From positions 1 to 33,435 of the forward strand of contig NZ_JAGGLL010000038.1 of NCBI RefSeq assembly GCF_017874425.1: 33,435 nt of DNA, read 5' to 3'. This DNA is from Clostridium punense. Its GTDB lineage: Bacteria > Bacillota > Clostridia > Clostridiales > Clostridiaceae. Below the pieces are notes generated by a model. That model made no database searches and was not told where the DNA came from. It saw only the letters and a list, made by a program, of their open reading frames with translations. The position numbers were made by a program, and so were the translations under genes. This document shows, in pieces, positions 1 to 7,076 of the stretch (the stretch's first letter is position 1; every line of letters starts with the position of its first letter).

Positions 1-255
1 TTTGGAGAGGATACAACTAATATTCAGATAAGAGTGTAAATCTAAGAAAATCGAAGAATTTATTAGGTTTTGTCCAAAACGAAGGGGTTAATCCGAATTG
101 TCTTTGCTCATAAACAAAAATTCCTCCACACTAATGAGAGATATACTATTTTATTAACACAATAACGTATATTTTCCATTTAATCAACATAATTACAAAA
201 GAGATAGTAACAAGACTATTTTACTTTTAAGTTAGTAAAATAAATATTGATTATT

Positions 256-471
256 TTATATATCTATATATTCACGCCCATTATTATTCCAACACTCAAC
301 TTCAGTAATATCTACTTCAATGAGTACCGTATTTTTATATTTGGCCCAATACATAAATTCCTTATCAAGATGCTCCCATCTCTCTAAAATTTCTTTATTT
401 TCATCACTTGATGGATGTCCTAATATGACTGCTCTTCCTTGTATTTGTACATTATTAAGACACATTGCCAC
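256..471 (-). pseudogene. 5'-truncated pyridoxamine 5'-phosphate oxidase-family gene
   Basis: The 71 readable residues match the C-terminal half of pyridoxamine-phosphate-oxidase-like FMN-binding proteins: a VAMCLNNVQIQGRAVILGHP stretch (beta strand and turn) and a final LIEVDITEVECW strand. Family members are about 130-150 residues, so the N-terminal half that helps bind flavin is missing. The open frame runs upstream to about 525 through family-like residues (KIEKEIIKNPL) and then meets a stop inside the preceding TfoX-like gene. The GTG at 471 is only the first possible start and has no ribosome binding site. I read this as a relic left by a deletion that fused its 3' half to the end of the TfoX-like gene. 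It is unlikely to give a functional protein. Confidence 0.6.
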
Positions 472-497
472 TAAAGGATTTTTAATAATTTCCTTTT

Positions 498-809
498 CTA
501 TTTTACCTTTGGAGTAGGAAGTTCTTCATACATCTCTGTAATTAGTCTATATAAGAAGTCTTTGTTATCAACATCATCAACCAAAAGCATTGGTTTTGCA
601 CCGTCATAAGGCAATTCCTCGGTTGCATCTACCATCAACTGTCTGCTTGCTTTGGTTATCTTAACCAAAAAACGGTCATCATATATTCCTCCAAAAATTT
701 TTCCTTGAAAATATAAAATATATTCTCCCATCATTTTTCTATAAGAAATATTGTTTAGTGTATCTAACTGTCCAATAATAAAATCTAAATATTCTTGACT
801 AGAAGCCAT
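498..809 (-). CDS. TfoX/Sxy N-terminal domain protein
   Basis: This 103-residue protein is a single TfoX N-terminal domain. The recognisable block is YRKMMGEYILYFQGKIFGGI (residues about 23-42), followed by DDRFLVKIT and an AKPML segment. Stand-alone domains of this size are common in Firmicutes and are annotated as competence or DNA-transformation-like proteins, but their biochemical role is not established. The start is well supported by GGAGGAG seven bases before ATG. The stop lies about 27 bases before the first start codon of the truncated pyridoxamine-oxidase relic, and its last codons overlap that relic's open frame, so the C-terminus may have been trimmed or altered by the deletion. 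It is transcribed alone. Confidence 0.8.
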   Translation of the reverse strand: MASSQEYLDFIIGQLDTLNNISYRKMMGEYILYFQGKIFGGIYDDRFLVKITKASRQLMVDATEELPYDGAKPMLLVDDVDNKDFLYRLITEMYEELPTPKVK

Positions 810-1056
810 ATCTTATCTCCTCCACAAATTACTATTTATATTTAATTATATAATTCTTCGATTCCTCTCTTAGAATAATAAAGCAAGTCTTTAAGTGTGG
901 TAGAAAGCTTAAATATACTCTGTTTATTTATAGAAACTTCATGCAGCAGCTACATAACCTTCATTCTTTTATTTAAATTAATAATAATCCGATGGTTAAG
1001 ATATACTTAATGAAGATTACAAATAACTATATTGAAATTAAATTCCATTAAGTCTA

Positions 1057-1584
1057 TTATATCTGGACATATTCAATAATTTGTTTAATATTCTCTTTGT
1101 CTGTCCAATCATGGTTAGCACCAACTGATTGAATCAAAGCTGTTTCCCATGGTTCATAGGTAGCTGGATCTTTTTTTTCAACGGCCTTTTTTAACATATT
1201 ACATAGAGTGCGGTCTTTCCAAGACATAATATTCTCGTTCCATGCACCTCTACAATAAAAACATGGAATATCTGCAAGCTCATTTTTAAAATTACGCTCT
1301 TTCAATGCAATCATTCCTTTTTCATTGTATGGAGATGCACCTACCGCAAATACCACAATCTTGCTGTTTTTTAATCTATTGTAATGCTTTTTAAGAAAAG
1401 AAATACCTGCCACACCTGTAGCGTATATCCCTCCTCCTAAAATGATAACATCATATTTTTCTATCTGCTCCACTGTAGCCTTTTTTGTTTCAAGCAAATC
1501 ACCAGATAATTCTTCCGCTAACCATTCTGCATATTTTTTTGTAGCCCCATATTTTGACTGATAGATTACTACTATACTCCCCAT
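1057..1584 (-). CDS. Flavodoxin-domain protein (HemG-like)
   Basis: This 175-residue protein has the flavodoxin fold. The FMN phosphate loop is YQSKYGATKKYA (residues 8-19), the next nucleotide-contacting loop is ILGGGIYATGV (about 48-58), and a third FMN-facing segment is FAVGASPY. The length and the short C-terminal helical tail resemble clostridial flavodoxins annotated as menaquinone-dependent protoporphyrinogen oxidase (HemG-like). No haem gene lies nearby, so a general electron-transfer or quinone-reductase role is as likely. It should be cytosolic. GAGGGGG six bases before ATG fixes the start. It stands alone, with about 250 bases of gene-free DNA before the TfoX-like gene. Confidence 0.8.
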   Translation of the reverse strand: MGSIVVIYQSKYGATKKYAEWLAEELSGDLLETKKATVEQIEKYDVIILGGGIYATGVAGISFLKKHYNRLKNSKIVVFAVGASPYNEKGMIALKERNFKNELADIPCFYCRGAWNENIMSWKDRTLCNMLKKAVEKKDPATYEPWETALIQSVGANHDWTDKENIKQIIEYVQI

Positions 1585-1679
1585 GTGTATCCCCCTCTAT
1601 GATAAATACAATTATTCTACTCCCCACAAATCTACTATTCATTACAATGATACAGAATGTAACTTTGAACAATAGATTA

Positions 1680-1923
1680 CTATACAATTAATTCAATTTT
1701 ATCATTTACTTCAACTATTCTTGAATTATCTTCTACTATTCGATATTTACAGCCTTTTCTTAAATGCCACTCAACTAAATTTGTTGTACCCCCCTAAATC
1801 TATATCTCGTGTAGCTTCTTTAACTCCATGCATAACTAATCCAGCACCAGAAGTTATCCAATATTCACCTAATGGCAAATTTATATCTTTAAGAATTTTA
1901 ACTATATCTACTTTATGTAACAT
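1680..1923 (-). pseudogene. Frameshifted, truncated nucleotidyltransferase-like gene (DUF6036 type)
   Basis: A good ribosome binding site (AAGGAGG, eight bases before ATG at 1923) starts a frame reading LPLGEYWITSGAGLVMHGV and then ATRDIDLG. This is the GSGA-like and DID-type catalytic start of small nucleotidyltransferases related to DUF6036 and AbiEii. After the glycine codon a run of six G disrupts the frame and the first frame stops at once. The next frame continues with family-like TNLVEWHLRKGCKYRI and ends with IELIV. Family members have roughly another 70 residues, so the gene is broken twice: a frameshift in the G tract and loss of the 3' end. The active-site residues survive in the first frame. 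Confidence 0.6.
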
Positions 1924-1964
1924 TTAACTATCCTCCTTGTATTCAGTATATTCCTCTATAAAAA

Positions 1965-2477
1965 TCAAAATACTTCTATTTCAAACCCATATTCTCGCAA
2001 TGTAAGGTCATCATCTATTTGTTCTTCATAGATTCCATCTACTTGCCTAAATCGATTTTTTAGATATAAATTAATAGCTGGTTTATTTATATCCACAACA
2101 AAAAGCCTTAAATATTTAGCATTCTTCTGCTTAGCAAGGGTAATAGCATGATTAAGCATTATACTGCCAATTCCTTGTCTTGAATAATCCACATTAACTC
2201 CAAAGCGGTCAAGATATAATGCCTTGTGGTGGTCATTTTCCCATTTCACATAACTTTCCCCATCATTTGATTCACATAATGCAAAGGCTGCAACTATCTC
2301 CTCATTGTCCTCTACCAATACATAAAGGCGATTGTTTTCAATATCATCTCTAAAAAACTCGCTGGGGTAGATTTCATCCCAAATCGGTATGTTATTTCTA
2401 TGCATATTATGAATTATGTTCCCATATACATCTTTGAGTTTGGGTAGGTCGCTAATTTTAGCTAATCTTAAATCCAT
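1965..2477 (-). CDS. GNAT family N-acetyltransferase
   Basis: This is a 170-residue GNAT enzyme predicted to move an acetyl group from acetyl-CoA to an amine. The acetyl-CoA pyrophosphate loop is clear: VDYSRQGIGSIML (residues about 96-108, R/Q-x-x-G-I/x-G/S pattern). It is followed by the helix and strand of motif A and then motif B, INKPAINLYLKNRF, typical of the C-terminal half. An N-terminal D/LPKLKDVY helix is also normal. The substrate cannot be told. GAGGTGA six bases before ATG supports the start. It is monocistronic, lying between a broken nucleotidyltransferase and an esterase-like gene. Confidence 0.85.
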   Translation of the reverse strand: MDLRLAKISDLPKLKDVYGNIIHNMHRNNIPIWDEIYPSEFFRDDIENNRLYVLVEDNEEIVAAFALCESNDGESYVKWENDHHKALYLDRFGVNVDYSRQGIGSIMLNHAITLAKQKNAKYLRLFVVDINKPAINLYLKNRFRQVDGIYEEQIDDDLTLREYGFEIEVF

Positions 2478-2724
2478 ATAAATTCACCTCAAATTACTAT
2501 TTATCGGTAAGACTTTATGATAACCATTAGTTCTCAGATATCTACAAGTTTGACATAACTCTTTAACTGAGAAATGTCTTCAGATATCACTGATATCCAC
2601 TACACATATAAAGTGTTTCTCATTTTATCGACTGCTTATTATTAGCCTAACAAATCCTTCAATAAAAGTTCTAAAACTCAACACTTCTCATAGGTAATAT
2701 ATTAACTTAGTTCACAATCTAACT

Positions 2725-3768
2725 TTACTTTAATATAAAATCTATGGCTTGTACTAATTTATCATTTAAATCATCAGGATACCAATGACCTATTGCATCA
2801 TTAATGTAATATTGGTATGGAATGCCAATATCGTCAAAGCTTTTCATCATCTCATCCACTTTTGGCACCGGCACATCCTTCTCGCCTTCCATAAACACAC
2901 CTTTTACACCTCGATGTAACAGCTCTTCAATATTGTCTCTTGTAAATGAATTTGGCTTGGATGAGCATAGAGCAATAAATCCCTTTACTGGAATAGTATT
3001 AGTCATTGCAATATCTATAGCTGCTTTAGCTCCTCCTGAGAATCCCCCAATTATGATACTATTCTCATCAATTGAATAATCATTGCTTATAGCATCATAA
3101 CATCTTTTAATCTCATCATATGCTGAATCATAACATTCACTAATTTCATAACTACTTTGAGATATTGGACGTATCTGTTCTGAATCTGGCCAATTTTTCT
3201 GATCAGGACTATAAAAAACTGTTTTTGTCCATGAATAACCATTGTGGCTGATTAATTGACTTGATTGAATATAAACAACAATGAAGCCTTTATTTAATAG
3301 CTCTTCAGCTTTCCAAAACTCTTTGTGATATGCTATATTGTCTCCATCACCATGTAAATTTATAAATAAAGGATATCTTTTTCCATCGGTATAGTTTTGA
3401 GGCAATAAAACCTCCCATTCTAGACTTAAATTCTCTTGTTGCCGACTTCTTTGAAGATCATTTTTCTCTCTTAATTTTGTGTAGTCCTTATTTTTAGTAA
3501 ATGGATCAGAGAATCTGCTCCAATATAAAGGACATACATAGCCTCTGTCAACTAAGTATGTTAAGTCTTTTAGACACTCATCATATAATTTTGATTTGCT
3601 ATTTAGTTGAGCTTTATCTAGTATAATATTAAATAGATATTTTTCGAACTCTTCTTCTGGAAGACTTTTCATTCCATTTTTTAATAAAGTTAAAGCTTCC
3701 ATATACTTTCCTTGAGAAAAAGGTACAGAGTACTCCTTCTCTAATTCTTTAAAACTATTGTATTTCAT
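2725..3768 (-). CDS. Alpha/beta hydrolase (esterase / prolyl-oligopeptidase-like) with N-terminal helical region
   Basis: Residues 1 to about 115 are helical and repeat-like, resembling a small TPR-type segment. Residues about 118-347 form an alpha/beta hydrolase domain. The oxyanion segment NLHGDGD is at 138-144, the nucleophile is Ser244 in GGFSGG, Asp298 in GEKDVP is the likely acid, and His328 in IGHWYP is the catalytic base. There is no signal peptide or membrane helix, so it should be cytosolic. The substrate is unknown; relatives are annotated as phospholipase/carboxylesterase or dienelactone hydrolase. GGAGG eight bases before ATG supports the start. Confidence 0.8.
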   Translation of the reverse strand: MKYNSFKELEKEYSVPFSQGKYMEALTLLKNGMKSLPEEEFEKYLFNIILDKAQLNSKSKLYDECLKDLTYLVDRGYVCPLYWSRFSDPFTKNKDYTKLREKNDLQRSRQQENLSLEWEVLLPQNYTDGKRYPLFINLHGDGDNIAYHKEFWKAEELLNKGFIVVYIQSSQLISHNGYSWTKTVFYSPDQKNWPDSEQIRPISQSSYEISECYDSAYDEIKRCYDAISNDYSIDENSIIIGGFSGGAKAAIDIAMTNTIPVKGFIALCSSKPNSFTRDNIEELLHRGVKGVFMEGEKDVPVPKVDEMMKSFDDIGIPYQYYINDAIGHWYPDDLNDKLVQAIDFILK

Positions 3769-3903
3769 CTACAATTCCTCCACTATTTTCGGTAGTGTCA
3801 AAGTTCATGTTAAGAAACTCTAGCAAAACCCTTTATTTTTTTATTCTATCTTTATTAAACTTGAACTCCCTTGTTTTGAAAGGTATATATTAAACAAAAT
3901 TTC

Positions 3904-4023
3904 TCACCATTGGATGAGATCATAACCCACTTCTTTAACATAATCATCATGTTCTTTTGAAAGTTCCATCCACATGGGTATATCTTTTGTTGTGATTGCT
4001 TTAATTTTAATACAACTCATCAT
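3904..4023 (-). pseudogene. GNAT N-acetyltransferase N-terminal remnant
   Basis: A short frame opens with two consecutive ATG codons and reads MMSCIKIKAITTKDIPMWME, then LSKEHDDYVKEVGYDLIQW before a TGA. This matches the first beta strand and helix of clostridial GNAT proteins, which normally run on for about 130-180 residues with the acetyl-CoA loop. That part is absent here. The relic lies in the 545-base gap between the esterase-like gene and the NUDIX gene, just left of the first P-type divergent promoter. It therefore once formed the minus-strand partner of that promoter. I see no other coding signal in the rest of the gap (3769-3903, 4024-4118). Confidence 0.5.
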
Positions 4024-4118
4024 TATGAAACCCCTTAATACAACTAACTTTTACTATAAGTTATCTTTCAATTGTGACGGATTAATCTACAATTGTATAA
4101 TTGATTAAAGTTAATTTC

Positions 4119-4180
4119 TGTTATAATTATATCATGATTTCCACTCATAAAGAATTACACTAAAGTAATTATATGGTAAC
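4119..4180. promoter_or_regulatory. P element copy 1 (divergent promoter)
   Basis: AGTAATTATATGGTAA (4164-4179) matches the core shared by six copies in this window, but the hexamer reads TAACCT instead of TAAAAT. On the minus strand an extended -10, TGATATAAT (4134-4126), faces the GNAT remnant. It lies 150 bases before the NUDIX gene. This is the most diverged of the six copies. Confidence 0.45.
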
Positions 4181-4331
4181 CTTTAATTACATAAACAGTT
4201 TAGAGCTTACTAACAAAGAATCTTTCATTTAAAGGGAAACTAATTAAACCTAAAGTTGGAATGTCTAATGATGTTACACACCAAATAATGGTACTTATAT
4301 TTAACATATCAATTTGGAGGTGAGAGCGTTT

Positions 4332-4769
4332 ATGAAAATAAGAAAAGCAGTTGGCGCAGTTGTATTTCGAAACGATGAATACTTATTAGTTCATAAAGTT
4401 AAAAGTATTAGCGATAATGAAAGCATTGATGGATATTGGGATTTTACCAAGGGTGGCATAGAAGAACTAGATGAAAACTTAGAAAAATCAATTTTGAGGG
4501 AATTAAAGGAAGAAACAGGCTCTTCTAATTATAGAATTGTCCATATGTTTGATAAAAAAATTTGTTTTTCATTTCCCCAATCTCATAAGTATGATGCCCA
4601 AGAAACTATAATGTTTTATATTGAGTATTTGGGTAATGGAGAAGATTTAAAGCCTCAAGATGAGGAAATTGACGATATAAGATTCTTTTCTAAAGATGAC
4701 TTAATGAAAATTTTATGTCATAAAGAAACTTATGAATTTTTTCAGGAAATATTTGATGCAACTTTTTAA
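4332..4769 (+). CDS. NUDIX hydrolase
   Basis: This 145-residue NUDIX protein hydrolyses a nucleoside-diphosphate-linked substrate, probably with Mg2+. The Nudix box is intact: G42, E48, then RELKEETG (56-63), matching GX5EX7REUXEEXGU. The N-terminal MKIRKAVGAVVFRND strand is typical. Substrate specificity cannot be read. I chose ATG 4332, with GGAGGTG eight to nine bases upstream, rather than the in-frame TTG 4314, which lies inside that Shine-Dalgarno sequence. The gene is followed after 130 bases by the first R module and preceded by P element copy 1. Confidence 0.85.
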   Translation: MKIRKAVGAVVFRNDEYLLVHKVKSISDNESIDGYWDFTKGGIEELDENLEKSILRELKEETGSSNYRIVHMFDKKICFSFPQSHKYDAQETIMFYIEYLGNGEDLKPQDEEIDDIRFFSKDDLMKILCHKETYEFFQEIFDATF

Positions 4770-4895
4770 TGCTAAGCTTATCCTTTTATATATGTTGTTT
4801 TACTAATACATACTTTTGCAACTATATTTACCATCCATAAATATAGGCTTTACCAAGTTTAATTATAATTTATTGGTTTATTTTTAAAACTAATA

Positions 4896-4904
4896 TGATA
4901 TAAT
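4896..4904 (+). promoter_or_regulatory. Extended -10 promoter of antisense RNA, R copy 1
   Basis: TGATATAAT is an extended -10 element (TG-n-TATAAT). No strong -35 is visible; TTGGTT at 4873-4878 has a 20-base spacer. Transcription would begin near 4911. The same arrangement, TGGTATAAT, is conserved 6370 bases downstream in R copy 2. Confidence 0.6.
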
Positions 4905-4941
4905 ATAAATAAGAAAAGCTTAGTGCAGCGAACACTAAGCT
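4903..4941 (-). terminator. Terminator of the small protein mRNA, R copy 1
   Basis: Read on the minus strand, a 9-bp hairpin (4941-4917, loop TTCGCTG) is followed by TTTTCTTATTTAT. This intrinsic terminator would end the small-protein message. The same hairpin is the first stem of the opposing antisense RNA. Confidence 0.6.
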
Positions 4942-5040
4942 ACTCCTAGAACGTTTTTAGTTTTAGGGCTATTGGATTTTATTGTGGAATAAGTTTAAGA
5001 AAAGGGCACTACTTTTTGTTGGATGGAGTGCTTTTTTCTT
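4911..5040 (+). ncRNA. Candidate antisense antitoxin RNA, R copy 1
   Basis: This predicted RNA of about 130 nt has three hairpins. First is AGCTTAGTG with CACTAAGCT (4917-4941). Second is CCTAGAAC with GTTTTAGG (4945-4967) and a seven-base U-rich loop. Third is a terminator, GCACT with AGTGC (5006-5031), followed by TTTTTTCTT. It lies wholly inside the predicted opposite transcript of the small hydrophobic protein gene and covers its last nine or so codons and its 3' untranslated region. This is the geometry of TxpA/RatA-like type I antitoxins. The RNA is inferred from the promoter, the terminator and conservation in copy 2. Confidence 0.6.
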
Positions 5041-5179
5041 TTGCTTTAATTCGTAACTTAAAACCTTTGATACCTATATAAAGACTTATGTCTGATAAAA
5101 ATACACTAGTATTTAACTTAATATTAAAAAACACAATAATAAGTAACCCTATGATTAATATTTTTAGTACCATATCCAA
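5009..5179 (-). CDS. Small hydrophobic protein, candidate type I toxin, R copy 1
   Basis: This frame of 56 codons (54 from the internal ATG at 5173) has a hydrophobic N-terminal helix (VLKILIIGLLIIVFFNI) and a basic tail containing KLRIKAKEKSTPSNKK. AGGGGGTGG stands five bases before TTG and eleven before ATG; both starts are conserved in copy 2, and spacing favours TTG. Copy 2 has the same pattern F-x-S-x-I, then I-K, G, I-K-x-K-E-K-x-T-P-S, although the N-terminal helices have diverged. Selection for a membrane helix plus a charged tail, under an overlapping antisense RNA, suggests a membrane-acting toxin. Function is inference; I recognise no named toxin family in it. Confidence 0.6.
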   Translation of the reverse strand: MDMVLKILIIGLLIIVFFNIKLNTSVFLSDISLYIGIKGFKLRIKAKEKSTPSNKK

Positions 5180-5288
5180 TACCACCCCCTTAAGCTATGA
5201 TGAATTTCACCAATAGCCCAAGGTGGGAAAACGTACAACCACCGCAGCCATCCACTTCTACGGCCTATTTTACCAACATATTATAGCA
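5180..5288 (-). promoter_or_regulatory. Promoter and structured 5' leader of the small protein, R copy 1
   Basis: The extended -10 TGCTATAAT (5288-5280) precedes a leader of about 95 nt. The leader holds a CCGTAG/CTGCGG stem (one G-U pair; it is CCGTAG/CTACGG in copy 2). A CCCACC segment (5227-5222) could pair either with an upstream GGTGG (5243-5239) or with the GGTGG of the ribosome binding site (5186-5182). This could hold translation off until refolding. Confidence 0.5.
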
Positions 5289-5392
5289 TAGGGATTACCT
5301 AATTCGTAGTAAATATATTCCATAAACCTAGTATTCCCAGAAAAAAGTATTACTTATTTTATTAAAGAAATTTTAAGTCTTTAGGAATACTA

Positions 5393-5929
5393 TCACTTTA
5401 CCCTTAATTTATGTTTTGATTCTATTCTTGATATGATAATCCAAACTTCATATCCAATAATTGTTCCTAAGGTATTCATTAACATATCATCTAGTTGCAC
5501 AAACCTTCCCGTAAATGTTTGAAGAAACTCAATTACCATAGAAAATATAATTCCAATTAAAACTCCATAAATTCTCTTATGTTGAAGTTTACTAAAAACA
5601 ATAGGTGAAAAGAATCCAAAAGGAATAAATAAAATAATGTTAAGCAAGGTGGCCATTGATAAGCCCTCTTGAAGAATACTGTAAGAAAAATGTACATCTC
5701 CATTTAATATTGAAGTTGTATTGAAATCTCCACCAATGATTCCTGTAATTTTTAAAATTGCTAAAACAGTAAGAATCCAACCAAACTCACATAATATTTT
5801 TATGGGTATAAATTCAAACTTTCTCTTAAGCAAAAACTTTATCCCAATAAAAGCACAAAGAATAATAACTGCTACTGGTGTAAGATAAAGAAATGTGGTT
5901 ATCCCCTCTCTCAAATAATTCATTAACAT
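5393..5929 (-). CDS. VanZ family membrane protein
   Basis: This 178-residue protein has about five membrane helices (near residues 12-30, 42-62, 88-108, 118-136 and 145-165). It carries the VanZ signature: LLNIILFIPFGFF, then IEFLQTFTGRFVQLDDMLMN and TLGTIIGY. VanZ-like proteins accompany glycopeptide resistance or envelope genes and can lower teicoplanin susceptibility. No van operon is present, so the role here is open. GAGGGG five bases before ATG 5929 sets the start. It is divergent from the Bce-type operon across P element copy 2. Confidence 0.85.
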   Translation of the reverse strand: MLMNYLREGITTFLYLTPVAVIILCAFIGIKFLLKRKFEFIPIKILCEFGWILTVLAILKITGIIGGDFNTTSILNGDVHFSYSILQEGLSMATLLNIILFIPFGFFSPIVFSKLQHKRIYGVLIGIIFSMVIEFLQTFTGRFVQLDDMLMNTLGTIIGYEVWIIISRIESKHKLRVK

Positions 5930-6073
5930 ATTTACCCCTCCATTTAATTTTCAATAGAATACAACTTACCAAAAATAAATTCCTTGTTACTAAAACTTTT
6001 TAATTCATGTATTTTATATTTTTTTAATAATAAATGAATAACATTTTGCATTTATGTAATAAATTACAATTAC

Positions 6074-6140
6074 TGTATGTTTTAATTATAACATTATCCC
6101 CATTATAAATAACCCCATTTCAGTAACTATATGGTAAAAT
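6074..6140. promoter_or_regulatory. P element copy 2 (divergent promoter)
   Basis: Plus-strand core CAGTAACTATATGGTAAAAT (6121-6140) gives an extended -10 TGGTAAAAT towards the Bce operon. On the minus strand TGTTATAAT (6093-6085) faces vanZ. The upstream part (TACTGTATGT and the following bases) is nearly identical to copy 4 at 15629. The rest of the 5930-6363 gap holds leader hairpins only. Confidence 0.6.
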
Positions 6141-6212
6141 ATAATTGCAGAAATATATTAGCTAAATAAACTTCTTTGATGTAACAAATCCTTTGAAACC
6201 CGCATGAATACT

Positions 6213-6247
6213 ATATCTTCTTATCTTTATAGGAAGATATAAAGATA
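6213..6247 (+). other. Mutually exclusive leader hairpins upstream of the Bce operon
   Basis: ATATCTTC (6213-6220) can pair with GAAGATAT (6233-6240). TATCTTTATA (6222-6231) can pair with TATAAAGATA (6238-6247). The two pairings exclude each other, and a further GATATC at about 6267-6272 offers a third partner. This may be an attenuation or operator element in the 5' leader of the regulator gene. Confidence 0.35.
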
Positions 6248-6363
6248 TCCCTTTGTCTTTTTATAGAGATATCTTGCTGCAAAAACAGTCTTTTCCATAG
6301 ACATTGAGTGAAGATTTATCAATAATAGAAGAAAGAGTATTAAATAGAAAGAGGGGAATTTTA

Positions 6364-6411
6364 GTGAGACTTCTTGGCTTCTTATGCCCTCTCACTAAAG
6401 AAAATATATGA
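6364..6411 (+). CDS. Leader peptide overlapping the response regulator start
   Basis: A GTG start seven bases after AGAGGGG opens a 15-codon frame, MRLLGFLCPLTKENI. Its TGA overlaps the regulator's ATG (ATGA). The regulator has no ribosome binding site of its own, whereas this frame has a good one, so translation of the regulator probably depends on ribosomes finishing the leader. A perfect 10-bp inverted repeat, TTTAGTGAGA (6360-6369) with TCTCACTAAA (6390-6399), spans the leader and includes its start codon. Both the small size and the coupling resemble antibiotic-responsive leader peptides; the inducer is unknown. Confidence 0.55.
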   Translation: MRLLGFLCPLTKENI

Positions 6412-7076
6412 TTAATATTATGATAATTGAAGATAACCAGCAGCTACAAAACGAGATAGGGGTTCTTTTAACCCGTAATGGCTATTCTATTATGAAGGTT
6501 AATGAATTTGATAATATACCTAAGCTAGTTAAAGAAAGTAGCCCCCACCTAATTCTACTTGATATTAATTTACCTTATGATGATGGATTTAAAATTTGTA
6601 CTGAAATACGAAGCTTTTCAAAGGTGCCAATTATATTTGTTACAAGTAGAGACACTAACATTGATGAGCTTATGAGCATAACCTTAGGTGGAGATGATTT
6701 TATTACAAAACCCTATAATCCTCAAATTCTTTTAGCTAGAATAAACTCTGTATTAAAGAGAGTTTATCCAAGTGAAAAAACAAATGACTCTATAAATCAT
6801 AACGGTGTTACGTTAAATGTACTGTCTAGCAAGATAGAATATGAAGATAAAGAAATAGAACTTACTAAAAATGAGCTTAAAATACTTTATTACTTAATGA
6901 TTAATAAAGGTAAGATAGTATCAAGAGTAGATATTATGGAATACTTATGGGACAGTGCCATGTTTGTAAATGACAATACCCTCACAGTAAACATAACTAG
7001 ACTTAGAAGTAAGTTTGAAGACATAGGAATTAGTGATTTTATAAAAACTAAAAGAGGACAAGGATACATAATATGA
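6408..7076 (+). CDS. OmpR-family response regulator, BceR-like
   Basis: The 222-residue regulator has a receiver domain at about 1-115. Its acidic pocket is E8 D9, the phosphoacceptor is D52 in LLDINLP, T79 lies in FVTSRD and K101 in ITKPYN. An OmpR-type winged helix occupies about 130-222 (ELTKNELKILYYL and a TKRGQGYII end). It is the partner of the histidine kinase that overlaps its stop codon. It probably activates the downstream ABC transporter, because a BceR-type box lies just before that gene. In Bce-type systems of Bacillus and clostridia, such regulators respond to bacitracin or peptide antibiotics. Confidence 0.9.
   Translation: MINIMIIEDNQQLQNEIGVLLTRNGYSIMKVNEFDNIPKLVKESSPHLILLDINLPYDDGFKICTEIRSFSKVPIIFVTSRDTNIDELMSITLGGDDFITKPYNPQILLARINSVLKRVYPSEKTNDSINHNGVTLNVLSSKIEYEDKEIELTKNELKILYYLMINKGKIVSRVDIMEYLWDSAMFVNDNTLTVNITRLRSKFEDIGISDFIKTKRGQGYII

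Noticed and set aside
1-39. Twelve codons (FGEDTTNIQIRV) open to the left edge on the plus strand
   Set aside because: Too short to tell from chance in AT-rich DNA; no family recognised.
2480-2724. Minus-strand fragments such as HFSVKELCQTCRYLRTNGYH in the gap after the GNAT gene
   Set aside because: No start, interrupted by stops, and no family recognised; repeated GATATC words there are short and common.
4896-5288. R repeats as insertion sequences or MITEs
   Set aside because: No terminal inverted repeats or target duplications are visible, and internal promoters, terminators and a conserved protein frame explain the sequence better.
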